From Anisakis pegreffii (Eukaryota; Nematoda; Chromadorea; Rhabditida; Anisakidae), in NCBI GenBank assembly GCA_035041965.1, contig JAPYMA010000530.1, positions 124,001 to 188,000 on the forward strand: a DNA stretch of 64,000 bases, written 5' to 3'. The notes under the pieces were generated by a model. That model was not told the DNA's origin and ran no database searches. It worked only from the letters and a program-made list of their open reading frames with translations. Of the stretch, positions 11,592 to 25,600 are shown one piece after another; position 1 is the first letter of the stretch, and the number at the start of each line of letters is the position of its first letter. The position numbers and the translations under genes were made by a program.

Positions 11592-14500
11592 AATTTATTG
11601 CTTACAGCGTTCGAAGAACGACTTTCATTGGGTACATAAAATTGAGGGGCGTCGAATTTCGAGTACTTCTGTTAAAAAAAAAAGAAACAAATAGCCGTGT
11701 TTCTTTCCGACGATGTTGAGATAAAATCTCATTATTTCTTGATTATAGCCTGCGGTAATGGTTAAACAACACAAAAATCAACTGTATAGAATTTGACGAG
11801 GTAATGATATTGCTCAAGTATCTGAAACACCTTTAGAGATACAAATGTCCAGATCATGCGTATTCGGCTGACATCATAGAATTTATTTTGAGAGAACATA
11901 GAGTGGCATAGATCTGTTGGATCTGACATTGTTTAGAAAACGATCTGACGCTGGACATACAAATAACTTGGTACTCGTGATATTCCTAGACTAATTGATT
12001 GCTAATCAACACAGAGACCAGATGTTTATAAAGAGTACATTGCTGTTGCTCAACAATATGATAAAACGTTGCAAATTTAACTTTGGAAAGAAGCGTACAA
12101 GTGGACAGTGCATATAGTAATGTAAACCAAATCAATGAGAAGCACCTGGTTGCTCACCAAACCTGAGCTTATAGATGACATGAACATCATAATGGACGAT
12201 TCCTTCAGTGCGATGATACTCCTCTGTAACTAATCGTAATCCTTTCTTGTCGATGACAAATACAAGAGTCTTTTCTCTCAAACTTGACTATCACAAAAAA
12301 ATTAATTGAATGACCAATGAAAATTGAACACAATAATGACCCGAAAATGTTCTCCTTATGCTCCTCTAAAGGTATATATCCATTTCACTGATCAGTAAAG
12401 CGATCATATGTAATGGCGATACAATGTTTGCTTTTCTACGGCACAGAGGTTGCACTATTGAAAGGTGAATGAAAAATTATAAGGGAACTGATCAAGCGGA
12501 ATTGCGCGGATGGCTTGAACTTGGCATCTGACTCATTTTAATTATGATATCAAGATGGTTCTTCTGTGTAGCTTGGGTTCTGAAATCAAATATTGTCAGT
12601 CGAGAATGTAGAGCTACATTTACTCTGTTAAATGATATCAGAAAATTTCATTTTAGTCGATGGAAACTAATCGCTTAGAAGTATTTCTATGAAAGAAGCC
12701 TTTTCATCATAGGAGAATCAGTGACTTTTCTAGACATAAATACGTAAAAAAACACATGCAATCTGTGATTGAGAATTTTTTGAAATAATTCCTTCCCGAC
12801 AAAATAATAAGCAATTGAACGACAATAATCACTCATTGCTATTCTATGGCAGGCTTCTATTTCGTTGTTTGTCAACACAAAATGTCAAGCGATATCAATG
12901 AATAAATCCATTTGAAAGGAGGAAATGCTCTAAAAACCGAATGAAATACGAATAAAGTACGGTGGCGTTTTTCAATGAAATATTGTGCAATTTGTTAAGC
13001 GCATTTCTTGAATTTATATGTCATACTCTTTATCAGATATGAGTGAGGTGGACTGGCGTGCCAACCAATTTGCCGTAAAGACTCACAAAAACTCTCTAGT
13101 TTACTAATATGGTGAAGTGAAGAAACTTATTTTATTGGTCTGAAATGTTTGTTTGATTCACTGTCATTCACGCATCCATAATTGTAAACCTATATCCATT
13201 CAACCATCCATCGACAAACACGCATGAGTAATGCTGATTGAATGCATTCACTCGAATGTACCCAGCCAAATTACTCGTTTCTAAAACCGAACTCTCCACA
13301 TTCGTATCACTGCTGCATTCATGCATTGCCTCCTTCGATGTCATCGCGAATCATTATTAGCCATTGAATTACCTAACTCAATTTGATGTTCTTCCGCTCA
13401 CTATTTCTTATCAACGAATAATTCATTCATTGTGTCTGAAATCTTGGTTCGACGATTGATTGTGCAGCATCAATCTCAGTTTGTCGTCCAGTCCCGTTCG
13501 TTTATCCATCCATCCATCCATCCAGATTCATATATACTAACAGTGATTTATTCGTTGATCTCGTTGAACGTGTCTGCTGGCAATTCTCTTCTGAAACAAC
13601 CATATCGTAAAGAACAGATTTTATTCATTGATTGTGATCGTTTGAAAATACGAAACAATCCGGTTTAATCACACAAGCGGAACATTCAGTCTCAATGCTG
13701 ACCACTAAACGACATCGATACTCCGAATTCAGTCAGGTCAGAGTTATCATTCTTCGAAAGCGATATTACCTATCAACCGTAGTTTGCGATATCGTTGAGG
13801 TTGCCCATTCATATGGCTCACCACTCAATTTTTTTCAAATGATGTGTTCAAAAACTTTGAAGAATGGCTTACCTATGATCAAGAATTAACAGAAAATATG
13901 TGGAGAACATTTGAAGAAATGTTAACGGTAAGGTGATTTGTCATAAATGATCGAACTGCCCACAAGTCAACATCTGTGGCAACAGCTGTTGTTTGACCGT
14001 GATCAACAAACATGCTAAGTTCAATACCACTCTCACATTTCAACCAATTCAAGAATCTGTTTCCACCTACTCCGCATTGACTCTCAATTCAGTGAAATTC
14101 GCAACGCGCTTGTCTTGAAAACAAATTTGATGGAAAATAATTGTTGTTGCAAACAAACGTCAACGAAAGTTTATTCGATAAAGCATTTCGAATTGAGCGA
14201 TTAGTTCGATTTGATGGCTAATTCAGTTAATAGAATTTAACAGAATTCAACAAGTTTCTATGTTACACTCAACAGAGTTTTTCTCCAGTTAAATCATTGC
14301 AAAATGTAATTTGCAAATTCAAAACAGTGGATAATATGCTGTTGAATGAGAGTTTTGCGATCAAATGAACCTGCTTGCATCAGTTACGCTGTAATGATGT
14401 TGCGAATGGCAACGTCAGTGCTGTCGTAAATGCTCGCATTTAAGAACGCTTTGAATTCATGTCGAGAAGCCATGAAAATTCAGAATAAGGGGTGGAAAGT

Positions 14501-17500
14501 GTGTCTGAATCGAAAGCACTTCGCATTTCCAGTAGAATTTGTTTTGATGGTGCTGTATCAGGCATGAAAACAGCTCAAAATTTACATGAGAAGTTCAGAA
14601 ATGTATATGGAGTGGTATATTAACTATGAGATATTTTTTGAATTGTATAATTTCACAAGCATCCTTTCATTTAGCAGTCATCGATCAAACTGATCTGTCG
14701 CTACAATGAAATTTATAAACACTTCAGTTTAGTATCATTATTATGGGTGCTAAAAGCGTAGGCTCGTAAGACTCGTAAGAATTCGGACCGCAAATATTTT
14801 CCAGTGATGGAAAGAACCAATCTAAAACTGAGCAAATTGCTGAAAATACAAGAGAACTTCACAGTTCGATTTCACGACCACTTCAGCAAGACCTAAACCT
14901 CATGTCTTAGCGCATAAGTTAATTTTTTACAGTTTGGGTATCGAACTTCAATACTGAAGAATTCTCGTAAGTAGTACCGGAGGGTTTGATTTGATGTAGT
15001 TCATTACATTGACTTCATCCGGAACCAGTGACATCCATGTGAAAGAAGGGTAGCATCATAATCATCCGTTTAACTTTGTATATATTCAGAACTTTTCATT
15101 GCAAAATAGCAATTCACTTCAGGTAGAAGTTCAAGACATTTGTGCAGATGAGATTCTGTTTATGTGGTGTATGCAGTTGGGTCGGTCACATAGACACACA
15201 ATGTGGTGTATATAATTGAATTTGAATTGAGTACGGCAATGAAAGACGAGAAATGTTGTGGTGCAATATTTCATAAAAATCAAAAATAGTGTTGAACAAA
15301 CACCTACGTGTTCTTGATGAGCAATAAGTCTTTCGACATCAATTATCATTGATGTTGTTGATAAGGTGATCTGAACTCAAACCTTTTTCAAGAAGCTTTT
15401 TTTTGGTTGGTTGCTATTCATTGGCAATCTAGTCACATTTGATTTATGTTGAATGCGGATGATTATATTTGATAAAAACACTTTTTGTGATAGATGATAC
15501 TTCGTTTAAATGATAAATCATTCACATTCACTTAAGTCATATAAAAACTTTGCGGCTCTAACCTTCTCGAGGGATTTCGAATGGTTTTTGTTCAACTCGT
15601 CTTTAATGCCGTTGCTGCTGCACGGGAGCAAGTTCTAATGAACCCAATCAAAAACCACTCTTTAGTTCATAATCACTTCATAGCAAGTGGACTCAGACTG
15701 AAAAGACTGTTCAAACAATGTTCGAATATTTCAAATCGTCTGAACAAACCTTGTTTTGGATTACATTATTCGTTTACCATTTCAATGTTAATGTATTATT
15801 ATTATTATTGCCGGAAACATTTAGGTGTCTTTATGCGTTCTTTTCATTGCTAACACAATGAGTGTTAACAAATACTTGAAGTGAAATTACCGTTGTAGAA
15901 CCCAACGAAATTCTTCACTGTCACAATTGAACAGAATCATTGCTTATCAACTATTAAATGTTTTCCTTATAATATTCATCCAGTTCATACATGCCAACTC
16001 AAACAATATCCTCTCAAATTGTAAATCGAAAGTCTCAAACAAGTCGAGCGATGTCCAGCATTATACTTCTCTATTTATCATGATAGACGACGACTGAACG
16101 TGTGTGTGTGTGTGCGTGCGTGTAGAAGGATGTGAATACATGAATGATATTTTGTTGAGTCATCATTATCAAATCAGCAATTAAGTTCTCCCAGACGATT
16201 GGCTGCTGGCTGGCTGGCTGGTCGGTTGCCCCGTGAAACGGTGAAAGCAATTCTAAAGCAACAACAACGACGAGCATTGCTTTTAAGCAGTTGACAATAA
16301 GTACGTAAGTGTACCTGCATAGCCACTCTTGGTCTCGTATGCATAACTAGATACTCACAAGTAACGCAGTCGGCTACTATGTCTTTCGTAGTTATAATCT
16401 CATTCTCAACGCATATTCCATAATCAGTGATGTAAATCAATCAACACAGCACATACATTCTCTTATGCAACGCTTACTTCATGCGTTTCGTTAAAGTACC
16501 AGTCGAAAATGCTCAAAAACAGATTACTCACCTAACGAATTAGTCATATACACACATATCGGTGTCTAGTTACCGAATCGAGGGTATTTTCTTTGTAGAA
16601 ATGAAAATTTGTGATCATTAACTAATATTTTCGAGTCGCACATCTTTTTAAGACACATTCGATACGCATCATCAACATGGATGCTTATGTGGTTGCGATG
16701 ATTGCTAGAAATACTCATCAGCATGTGTTCACGTAGCCAGTCATCCATGCTTTTCTTTGCTTGCATTTCATTTTGTTTCGTTTCGTTTCGTTTTGCATTG
16801 CAAATTGTAATTCTTTAATTAAATTCACATCCATGAATTATTCAGCATAACATGACGATACTGCTAATGCTGCTGGATTCGTTCGATTCCATTCTTTATT
16901 TCACGACCACAAAAAAAACACCATCCATTTCATATTGTACTTCAGATTTGGAGATCGCCTCAGAAAGTGAGTGAATGCGATACGAAGAAAACAAGAAAGA
17001 ATGAGTTCATATTTTAATCGCCATTCTATGAGTGTTCATTCGTTTTTTGTCATCAATTGCTCGGCTGGATGATTGGATGGATGATGGCTGTATGAATGAA
17101 AAGAGGAATGAACGCGAATAAATGAATATATACATAGTTTTATTGTTGATTTGTTGTTCTTGTTAAGCCTATGGGCATATGGCAATGGGAAAACATAACG
17201 GAGCGAACAAGTGAACTGAACTGAATGAATTCGAATTTGAGTGCTGCACAAAAAACGACCGAACGGCGACTGAGAAGAATGGATTACGACGTATAGGATA
17301 TGCTCGGATATATGTGGATATCACTAAGAGAGTGAGGCCAAAAAACGAGGATAATAGCAAAACGAAGTTAGTGGAATTTAGTGGTGGTGAACGACGTAAT
17401 GAAACACGTACGTTTGTGTGTGTGTTGTGCACACTTGTTGTCGGTGTGTTGATTACACGTACAGTGAAATTTGTTGCTTTTCATTCTTTTCTGTTTCTTT

Positions 17501-18066
17501 CTTTTAAAATCTTCAACTCCATCAACGAATCACTTGAAGATTCCACCTTTTCATTGTCTACTTCTTTGCATCGCAACCACTTCACGCATCAAACAACTCT
17601 ATTGCACACGCAAACGAATCACTGCCGGAATCCAACCAAATACATATTCCTAGCCACTCATTACATCAATCAATCAATCTCTCTGCAGAAAAGCCAACGG
17701 TTAATTTTATTCGAGAATCAATTTGACGCACGAAAAATAGCTAACTCGAAACGAAAAGAATGTTGGAAACAAGAACATTGACGAGTGGAAAAAATGCGAA
17801 TCAAAATATTCATTCATTCACGCGTCTATCAGATAGATACAAATAAAAATCCTCAAATTATATAACTTACAGCTCTAGATTGATGAATAGATGAACAAAA
17901 AATGAAGTGAATGTTTTGAAAAGTGAAAAACAGTTATACGCGCTATAAGATGAAGCTGAACTAAAGCGGTTGTTCAGTGTCTTGAGCGTAATTCAAATCC
18001 AAATTCAAATCAGCGGCCACAAGAGTGGCGGGTGTGGCATGAGGGCTAAAGGCTGATAGCTAATAG
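11592..18066. other. AT-rich non-coding stretch with microsatellites
   Basis: I see no supported gene. A weak possible exon sits at about 13692-13738, ending at GTCAGA. Simple repeats include (CATC)n at 13504-13524, (TG)n at 16100-16123 and a short TTTCG run at about 16775-16793. The open frames of 60-155 codons here have no convincing splice or protein support. Confidence 0.5.
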
Positions 18067-18090
18067 ATGCCTAGTCGATGGATGGCATTA

Positions 18091-18139
18091 CTGCTGCTGC
18101 TGCTGGTGCTGCTGCTGCTGCTGCTGTTGTTGTTGTTGT
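18091..18139. repeat. (CTG)n/(TTG)n microsatellite
   Basis: A trinucleotide tract of CTG units passes into TTG units. On the plus strand an ATG at 18067 sits just before it, and the frame gives a Leu-only stretch that looks like a signal peptide (MPSRWMALLLLL...). It stops after about 28 codons unless spliced. On the minus strand the same tract would encode Gln or Ala. I treat it as a repeat, with a signal-peptide exon as a weak alternative. Confidence 0.7.
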
Positions 18140-18269
18140 GTATGCAATGGTTATAGTACTAGAAGTATTAGTAAGTATGAGCTCTAAAAGAATGAGTAGT
18201 AGAGCACTGCCATATCAAAAAGCTTTGCTTGCTGCATTCAATGATGAAGAATGGAGCAGACGTGAGGAG

Positions 18270-18275
18270 TTTATT
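18270..18275 (-). terminator. AATAAA polyadenylation signal
   Basis: On the minus strand AATAAA occurs 28 bases after the TAG that ends the DMTEDESGY frame. This is the expected distance for a short 3' UTR and supports the block as the end of a transcribed gene or a copy of one. Confidence 0.5.
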
Positions 18276-18302
18276 AAGTTCTCGTCTGCATGAGCATTAT
18301 TT

Positions 18303-19297
18303 CTAGTAGCCACTTTCATCTTCAGTCATATCCTTGACGGGGTCAGTGTTAATTTGAAACTGGTCACTTATAAGACTTGACAGTCGTCTGATGATGGCCT
18401 CATATTCATCTTCTCGGTTCAGTTGATGTTGCTCGTCTATGCGCCCTCTCAGGATTAATGCCCAGCATCATTCAATCATTTGTTTTTTCTCCATCTTATT
18501 TCCTTTTTTTTCATTCGTTATGTTTTATAATCCAATTTCTTGAGGCCATCCTTCGTTCGTTCATTCGTCATCCTCTTCTTAGCCAAAAAAATTTCTCACA
18601 TTTTGATCATCCTTAATCCCGACACTGCTCAACGTAATCCTTCATTCAATTCATTACTCCTCCTTCACATCACCGATGCAATATAACTAACTAACAATCA
18701 TTGCATACCTTTGCTATTTCGGCAGCCACTAGCCTTTGTTCAAGGCTCAAGCCACGCAGTCGAATCGCCCTCTCGTTAAACCATCAGAAACGAGGCGCTT
18801 TGATAGTCTCTTCCTCCCATTTCTCAGTCAAAATCGTCTGCGCCAATCACAATCGCTCGTTTGCGTTATCGCCCCATAACCACTACCCACAACGTTGATG
18901 GATTCGAACACAATCCGTGGATGTAAATTTGTTACATTGTATTCATTATAACAATTCATTATTTTTTCATCGTCGTTCCTCATCAAATTGTTGTATTCAT
19001 TCATCCACTGTTGGTAGTTTAACGCGGAACAAAACTCAATTGTTACAGCAAATTTGCATCGTTTAAAAATTTGCAATTTGTCAATTGAGTGACAAATGAT
19101 CAAAGTGACCGTTTTGATGAAAATTCTTTTTAAATGAAGCTGATATTCCTTGTGGCGATTGCCGGTGATTAATTGATCTATTGCAAACAACATTTTCCTC
19201 CGTTTTTGGTTCCGCGTCTGCACATTCATTAGTGCTGCTTACTGGTGCTGATTTCATTATCGAGATTTTTTTTGATGTCATATTGTTTTGCGAGGCA
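18303..19297 (-). pseudogene. interrupted minus-strand gene remnant
   Basis: Three exon-like blocks run on the minus strand: 19297-19243 (acceptor TTTAG, donor GTAAGC), 18837-18709 (acceptor GCGCAG, donor GTATGC) and 18447-18303 (stop TAG). The first two join in phase 0. The second reads TILTEKWEEETIKAPRF, an in-frame TGA at 18786-18784, then WFNERAIRLRGLSLEQRLVA, so the frame resumes directly after the stop. The last block reads DEQHQLNREDEYEAIIRRLS and ends in DMTEDESGY. Its phase does not match the previous donor and its acceptor (CCTGAG) is poor. Protein-like composition on both sides of two breaks suggests a decayed gene or retrocopy, or an unseen small exon plus a base error. I do not recognise the family. 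An AATAAA lies 28 bases past the stop. Confidence 0.45.
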
Positions 19298-19604
19298 CTA
19301 AATTGACTTCAGTCCATTTTGATTAATTATATTTTTGTTTGAGAGCAATGTATTCGCTTCGCTTCGTTTCAACACACTTTTGATTTTATCATTAAGCAAC
19401 AAAAAAAAATTTCTTGTTTCAAGCAAGAATCACCTCAAAGGGCACACATTCAAGTAATCAACTCGTCGCACAATCACCAATTAATAACGCCATCATGAAT
19501 ACGTTTCTATCGCCATCATTTCGGTCACACCATTCGTAACGTATCGATTATTCGGCGGCTAATCCAGCAGACTTTATTAAGAGGCGCAAAACATATATAA
19601 TTCG

Positions 19605-22600
19605 ATGAATGCACTGAATGGATTATTTCGTCGTTTGTTACCTCGTCGTAATAACAATCGAAACGAGTATGCATTCGAGCTGTTGAGAAGTACTTCAGCC
19701 AGAGAACTGAAATCCAATAATCGTCTTCACGTGAAACGTTCTCATCTGCCACGTTTCTATAGTGAACACAATCAAATGCCTTCTTCTACAACAGCCATTT
19801 CATCCTCACATTCGGTAATCTATTCTCTTTTATCCTTTTTCAACATCACCTTCTTGACCTCAGCACTGATCTCTCAATTACTGCTATCATTAACTCATTA
19901 CTAGTTTCATTTGAACAACGTTGTCAGCTCGAGATCAATTCAGCGCTACGATCGAATACCAAACAAAACTTTAACTTGCGATTTTTATCGTACGAATGCA
20001 TCATCATCGGTTGATTTTTGGTTCGAATGAAGTGAAAATGTAAAATTAACCACAATTTATGCAGTTGCCGAGAATTTCAATTGAATTGGTGTTAAACTTG
20101 AATGGGATGAACCATTAATATTAGTGTTATTGCTATTATAGTTCCATGATAGCACTTGACTGATTGATGATAGTTGCTGCGTTATTATTGCGTTGAATTC
20201 GGTTGTTAGAATAGATTATATCATTTCATTTCATTTCGAAACTTTTTTGATTGATTCTTATGCGAAAAGTTGCATTATTCATGTACTTGAATGGTGTTGA
20301 AGTAGTGGTATTGATGGTGCTTTAGCAGCACATATGTTTCGAAAAGGAATGTGAATTTAGCAAATTCAAAGAAACTCACAAATCGCTAGGTCTCGTAATG
20401 GACTGATCTCATTTTTTTTGCACTTCATCTGCGATGAGTGCATTCGTTATGAGCGCAATAATTGCTTAGTTTTGTTGCACTCGATGTTTTTCTCACATTC
20501 TCATACTGAAATTAAGCGTGACAATTTGTTTCACTTGCCTATCACTTGACCCGTTCAGCAAATAGCTGGAAGGAATTTGACTGATCAATTATTCAATGTA
20601 CAAGGATGCTTGCAAGATTGTGTGTTGCCAGTGAACATCATTGCTTCAAGCGAAGTGCTTGCTTTTTGCCTCTTCTAGCTGGATGCGTTCACTCTCGAGC
20701 AAGCGAATTCCAGTTTATTTTTAAATCATGTAATTTTTGTGTAATTTTCCTCAAGTACGCGCGTAATCATGCGGTCAACCCGTTATAGCATAATGCAATG
20801 TTTGAACAAATACGAATATATCCTCCGTACAAATTCGCTCGGAATAGAACAGCGTTTCCATGAAACAATATTGATCGCTCTGAAGAAAAATCACTACGTT
20901 CACAATAGCAAAATATTTTTTGCGCAGTCTGTTGCATGCAGAATGTTGCATAAATTCTCATTCGCTGGAACCGTAACGTATTCCAGTAAATAATCGAGCG
21001 TTTTCAGTATCTGCACTGACCGATAGTCAACAGCGCTTTTAGAGTTCAGCCGTTTTCGATTGGTATCGTCGATTGGATGGATCTTTCAGCGTGTGCGTCT
21101 ATCAAATAGATGCATACATTTGTACAGTCAGTTGTCTGAACTAGGCATTTAATCAAAATTTTCATGAGCACCAGTCACGCTAACTATTCATAAAATTACG
21201 TGAAAAATGACCGAATAAAAACTATTTTGCGTCAGCTGCTGAATTATTTCAACTCCCATATGGCAATGAACGTGTGTATGTGATGCTGGATATCTTCTTT
21301 ACCATATTCGTAACTATCATTATGTTCTTAGTCGGCATTGTATTCCATTGAAGCATTTCATTTGTCGAGTTGCCATCACATCCAGAACGTCTCTATAGCT
21401 ACACGCTGAATTCCAGACGAAAGCTTAATGGAGAAAAACCGCACAGCTTTATAGCAACAACGATAACATATTAATTGCACAAAACATTAGATGTAATCAT
21501 ATTTCAAAGACATCATGCAATGCGCATTCAGTGCGCTTCAAAGTTTGATCATTGTAATATGGTTTGTTTAAGTGTGTGCATTCCTTTCAGATTACAACAA
21601 ATGAATGTTCAAGCATGCATCTCGTGACTGTCACACATAATGCATGAAAACTACATTCTTCTACTCTGAATTGTCGTCGTACGATATTTATTGTTTATCC
21701 GAAAGTTTCTATGCGCAAAGTACTTCGTTCTGTTTCAGTTATGAATTAGAAGAATAGAAGTTTGTTTCATTGAAAGATGCACATTTTGAAAAGCTAGCTG
21801 GCTGTTCATTGTGCGACGGATGGTGCAATTCTTGAATGAATCACCGCATTTTAGCACTGAAAGTGCTCGAATAAGATTTTAAGTGAACACGGGATGTTGC
21901 GACAATTCTAATGGAGTAGCACTAGTGAACTGAGTGCGTCCATAACTAGAGCGTAATCAGATCTCGTCAACATTGTTGATTTTTTGGATGCATCAGTTGT
22001 GGTATGCGATTGAGCAGCACATGCAAGCAAGCACAAGCGCAAGCACGATCACTCACATTCGCTAATAAGCAAGTGTCATCTAGGAGCCGCCTCATTCCTC
22101 GAATATTGTCGTCATCTGGATGCGGATAAATGGGTATTTTTTCTGCTCCCGAATAAAAACCTTCTATTTCTATTTGATTAGGAAGAAATTTTTCCGTTTC
22201 ATCCATCACCAGCAACATCAGTAACAGCGCGAAGAAAGATTTATTAAATCAGAATTTTAACTTCAAACAACGGGAAATGATGACTAGTAATGCAACGAAT
22301 GCAATGTCCACATTTATGTTGAAAAGATTCCATTTTGAATTCATTTTGCTAAAATTATTTTCTCGAGTTTCGTCTTTGCATGATGAAATTTCAGTTACAT
22401 TAACAAGAAGAAGCAATTTGACTGGAGCAATGAATAAACTCTCTTTGTCGAATAAGGTATCATGAATATCTTTTTGACTGAAAAAAAATTTGGCATTGTC
22501 TATATGGATAAGTCACTAGAAACAGTGCTAATCTATTCATCGCGTTCGAAGCATTTGCCTTCTCGTCGCACATCAAACGGATTGATTAAATATTGATCAT

Positions 22601-25600
22601 AAGAAATGAATTCCTCCACTATCAGTTCGTCGGTGTGCTGTTTGTTGCGATCATTATGTTTTCGGTATCTTTAAAAGGTGCCAACGTATCAGTATCCATG
22701 TTTTTATCTGCATACATTCAACACTTAATTGTTTTGCTCACACCGACACCACGAGAACCTTCGTGCGAGCCAGGCTTCGGGTCGGATTCTCGAGATTTCC
22801 AGACCCTATTCCCAAACTGTGTGTTCGAGTATCGTAGTGAAATTTTCCAACTGAGAACAATGAAGCTGAACCCATAGAATTGCATGTGTCCCATGTACAT
22901 AGTATCATCGTATCGCTTGAATTTGAACCATTCATGTTAATATTATCACTCGTCTTGCTGATGTTTCCATCTCTGCTTAATATTTGATAGGATTTATTAA
23001 CCACTCGATGAAACTCAAAAGTTTTCGAGAATGCGTAAACAAATCGAATTTCGTCATACTGATGATGCTTCTAGAGCAACTCTTCATAGCGCTTTGTGTA
23101 CGGACAATAAGATGTGCATGGTCTTGATTGAAAGATTTCGATGAGTTATTGCGAGTGAAACAATCGAATCAACATCGTAAGTAACCACGTTTCCTAGACA
23201 GCCATTCTTTGCTTTGAAACACTGAAAAATCCTTCTTGAATGCAAATCAATTCTTCAGAATGGTTTTGGCTCGCATCAGAGCATTTGCGCTCTTCACATT
23301 TCAACAAATAATTCGTATTTGCACAACTTTTGCACCTCACGTCCAGTCTGCCAGTGATCATAAGCTATAATACTTAAGAGCGAGCGTTCGTTATCACTAA
23401 TATGCTTGATGTATCCTCTCGAAATTTGCTAAATTCCAATTGTAGAGCGCTGTTCTCCAAAAAGCTCACAGAATTTTTTTAAGAACACTTTTATCTATGA
23501 TCCACTTCACTGATACATTGTGTTTACAACGAATAGACGACAGGCATTTGGATGGACGAAAATCCGTTCTTTAGCCTTTCAAATCAGATGTAATAATGAT
23601 ACATGTTGCGTTGCTTGCCAGCCTCACCAATCAATGCACATTTTACGTGCTGCAATTTCATCACTCGCTGGCTGTTTTCTGAGTCGTCTTATCGGCTTAA
23701 GAGGATACGCTGCATCCGTTATCAAAGAATTTTTCATTTTGAGAAGGCTTGGATGGTTGTTTGCATGATTCTCTGGAGCAGCAAGTGATCGACATTTTCG
23801 AATGAGTTCGTGTTGTGAATATATCCCAAGTAACTTCTAGGCATCTATCTGTATGCGTATGCAATTGTGAGTGCTCCGAAAATAAGCTCATTGATATCCC
23901 ATGAGAATTTAGGCATTGAGCAGTCGTGCTTTATGATGCCTACTTTTAGATGCTATCTGAAACTCATTCCGTTGTACTTCTTCTTCAATTCTTCATTGTT
24001 CTTCTTTGAAACGCATCGTTGTTACGTCACTTTGGTGTGCAACAATATTAAAGTCCGTTTATGCTGAGCACCCACTCACACTCAAACACTCTTAAAGCCA
24101 ACGAAATTAGAAATTTGATATGGTCTTCGACTGAAATCGTTCTCAAAAAGCCTGAATGGAATAGCACCATATAACACAAAGAGCGATAAGCACCACAAGT
24201 TCGGATTACGTAATCCCTCGTGGGATTCAGTTAATCGTCCGCATTTGCACATTCCATTCAATCTCGATCATGCATGCCATTTCTTGCAAGTTTCATTGCA
24301 CTGTTCACATTTAAACTGAATGTGTGGCATCGTTGCTAACTTAAAGGGAAAGTGCAGTAGTTGTATGAAAAGAAATTTGAATGATGGATGAGTGGCTTGT
24401 GATAAACTTGTAGACCAATGATATGTTGTGGTGGCCGTTTATTTACGTTCACTCGCATCTTTTACATTTATCCACCTGTAGCGAACGTGATTGGTTTTTA
24501 ACGATAATATTAATGACATCTTTCGAATGAGTACATTTGATTTCCAGTTTGTAACACTACAAAAAGTACAAGTTTTGTACACTTCACGGAGTTATAAATT
24601 TTTCTGTCGTGAATGGTATTTTATCTATGTTCACTTCGACTTCTCATTTTTCGAGATCAGCGTAGTCCGGATCGAGATTAGAGTTATTTTACGAAAATTC
24701 TGTTGAGTATTAAATATGGTCACTGGATTAGCTGAAAGAATGGAATAGAAAAATCGGACCTTATAATTCATAGTCGTGGGGGGGGGAGTGTAAATGGTTC
24801 ATCGGAGAGGTCGCGATGAGATGTTTATCAAATTGTAAACAATTCATGTTATCTAAACAACGTACCTAATTGTAAGTAAATCCGGATATAAAATCATAAA
24901 CCACTGAGACTCAGCCATCTACCGCGGAATGCGGTTGACGTTAAAGAGGTGTGGTTGTAGAGATTGAAGTAGCGATGGAAGCTAGTCGATGCGAATTCTC
25001 TTTGATTATGACGACAGCTAGAAAACATCTGCTTGGATAAGATATTTAAGAACGTGATAATAGGAAAGACACCGATGTGTCCAAAAAAGTACAGGAGCTT
25101 GTCTAAGTTCTACTGGAAAACCCCGTTAAGAGATCGCTGAATCACGGGACATTTAGTATCGCATTGTGTAACCAAAAAAATTCCTGTTTGAAGACGAATA
25201 TCGATGTGTCGGATGTCTGAAATTTTGAAGGCGAATATTAGTGTCTGATGACGAATCAAGTTTAATTAACTTAATCGCTGAAGGTGAACTCTTTGAATGA
25301 TGAATTCTAAGGTTTCAACAAATATCATTGAAAATAGTCGATACCTATAACAGTAATGAGCAGATCCAAGTGGTTTTTTTATAGGAACGTAGATGATTTG
25401 TATGCTTTTGACTCGCTAACACATATCAATCATCATTATCATGTACGAACGGGCATAGGCATCAATTGTGCTGCATAATTACCAATCTCCAATTATCGAA
25501 TCACTGTGCATCATTCGCTCAAATCCCATCTTGCATTGAATTCGCATTACTGACGATTCGCTTCAGAGTTCCATTTAAACTCATTCATTTCATGTTTCGT

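Noticed and set aside
13432..13668. 78-codon plus-strand frame with a His/Pro/Ser run
   Set aside because: The run comes from a (CATC)n microsatellite; no splice or protein support.
18067..18150. Leu-rich signal peptide exon on the plus strand
   Set aside because: It is produced by the CTG microsatellite, stops soon and has no clear partner exon. Kept only as a weak alternative.
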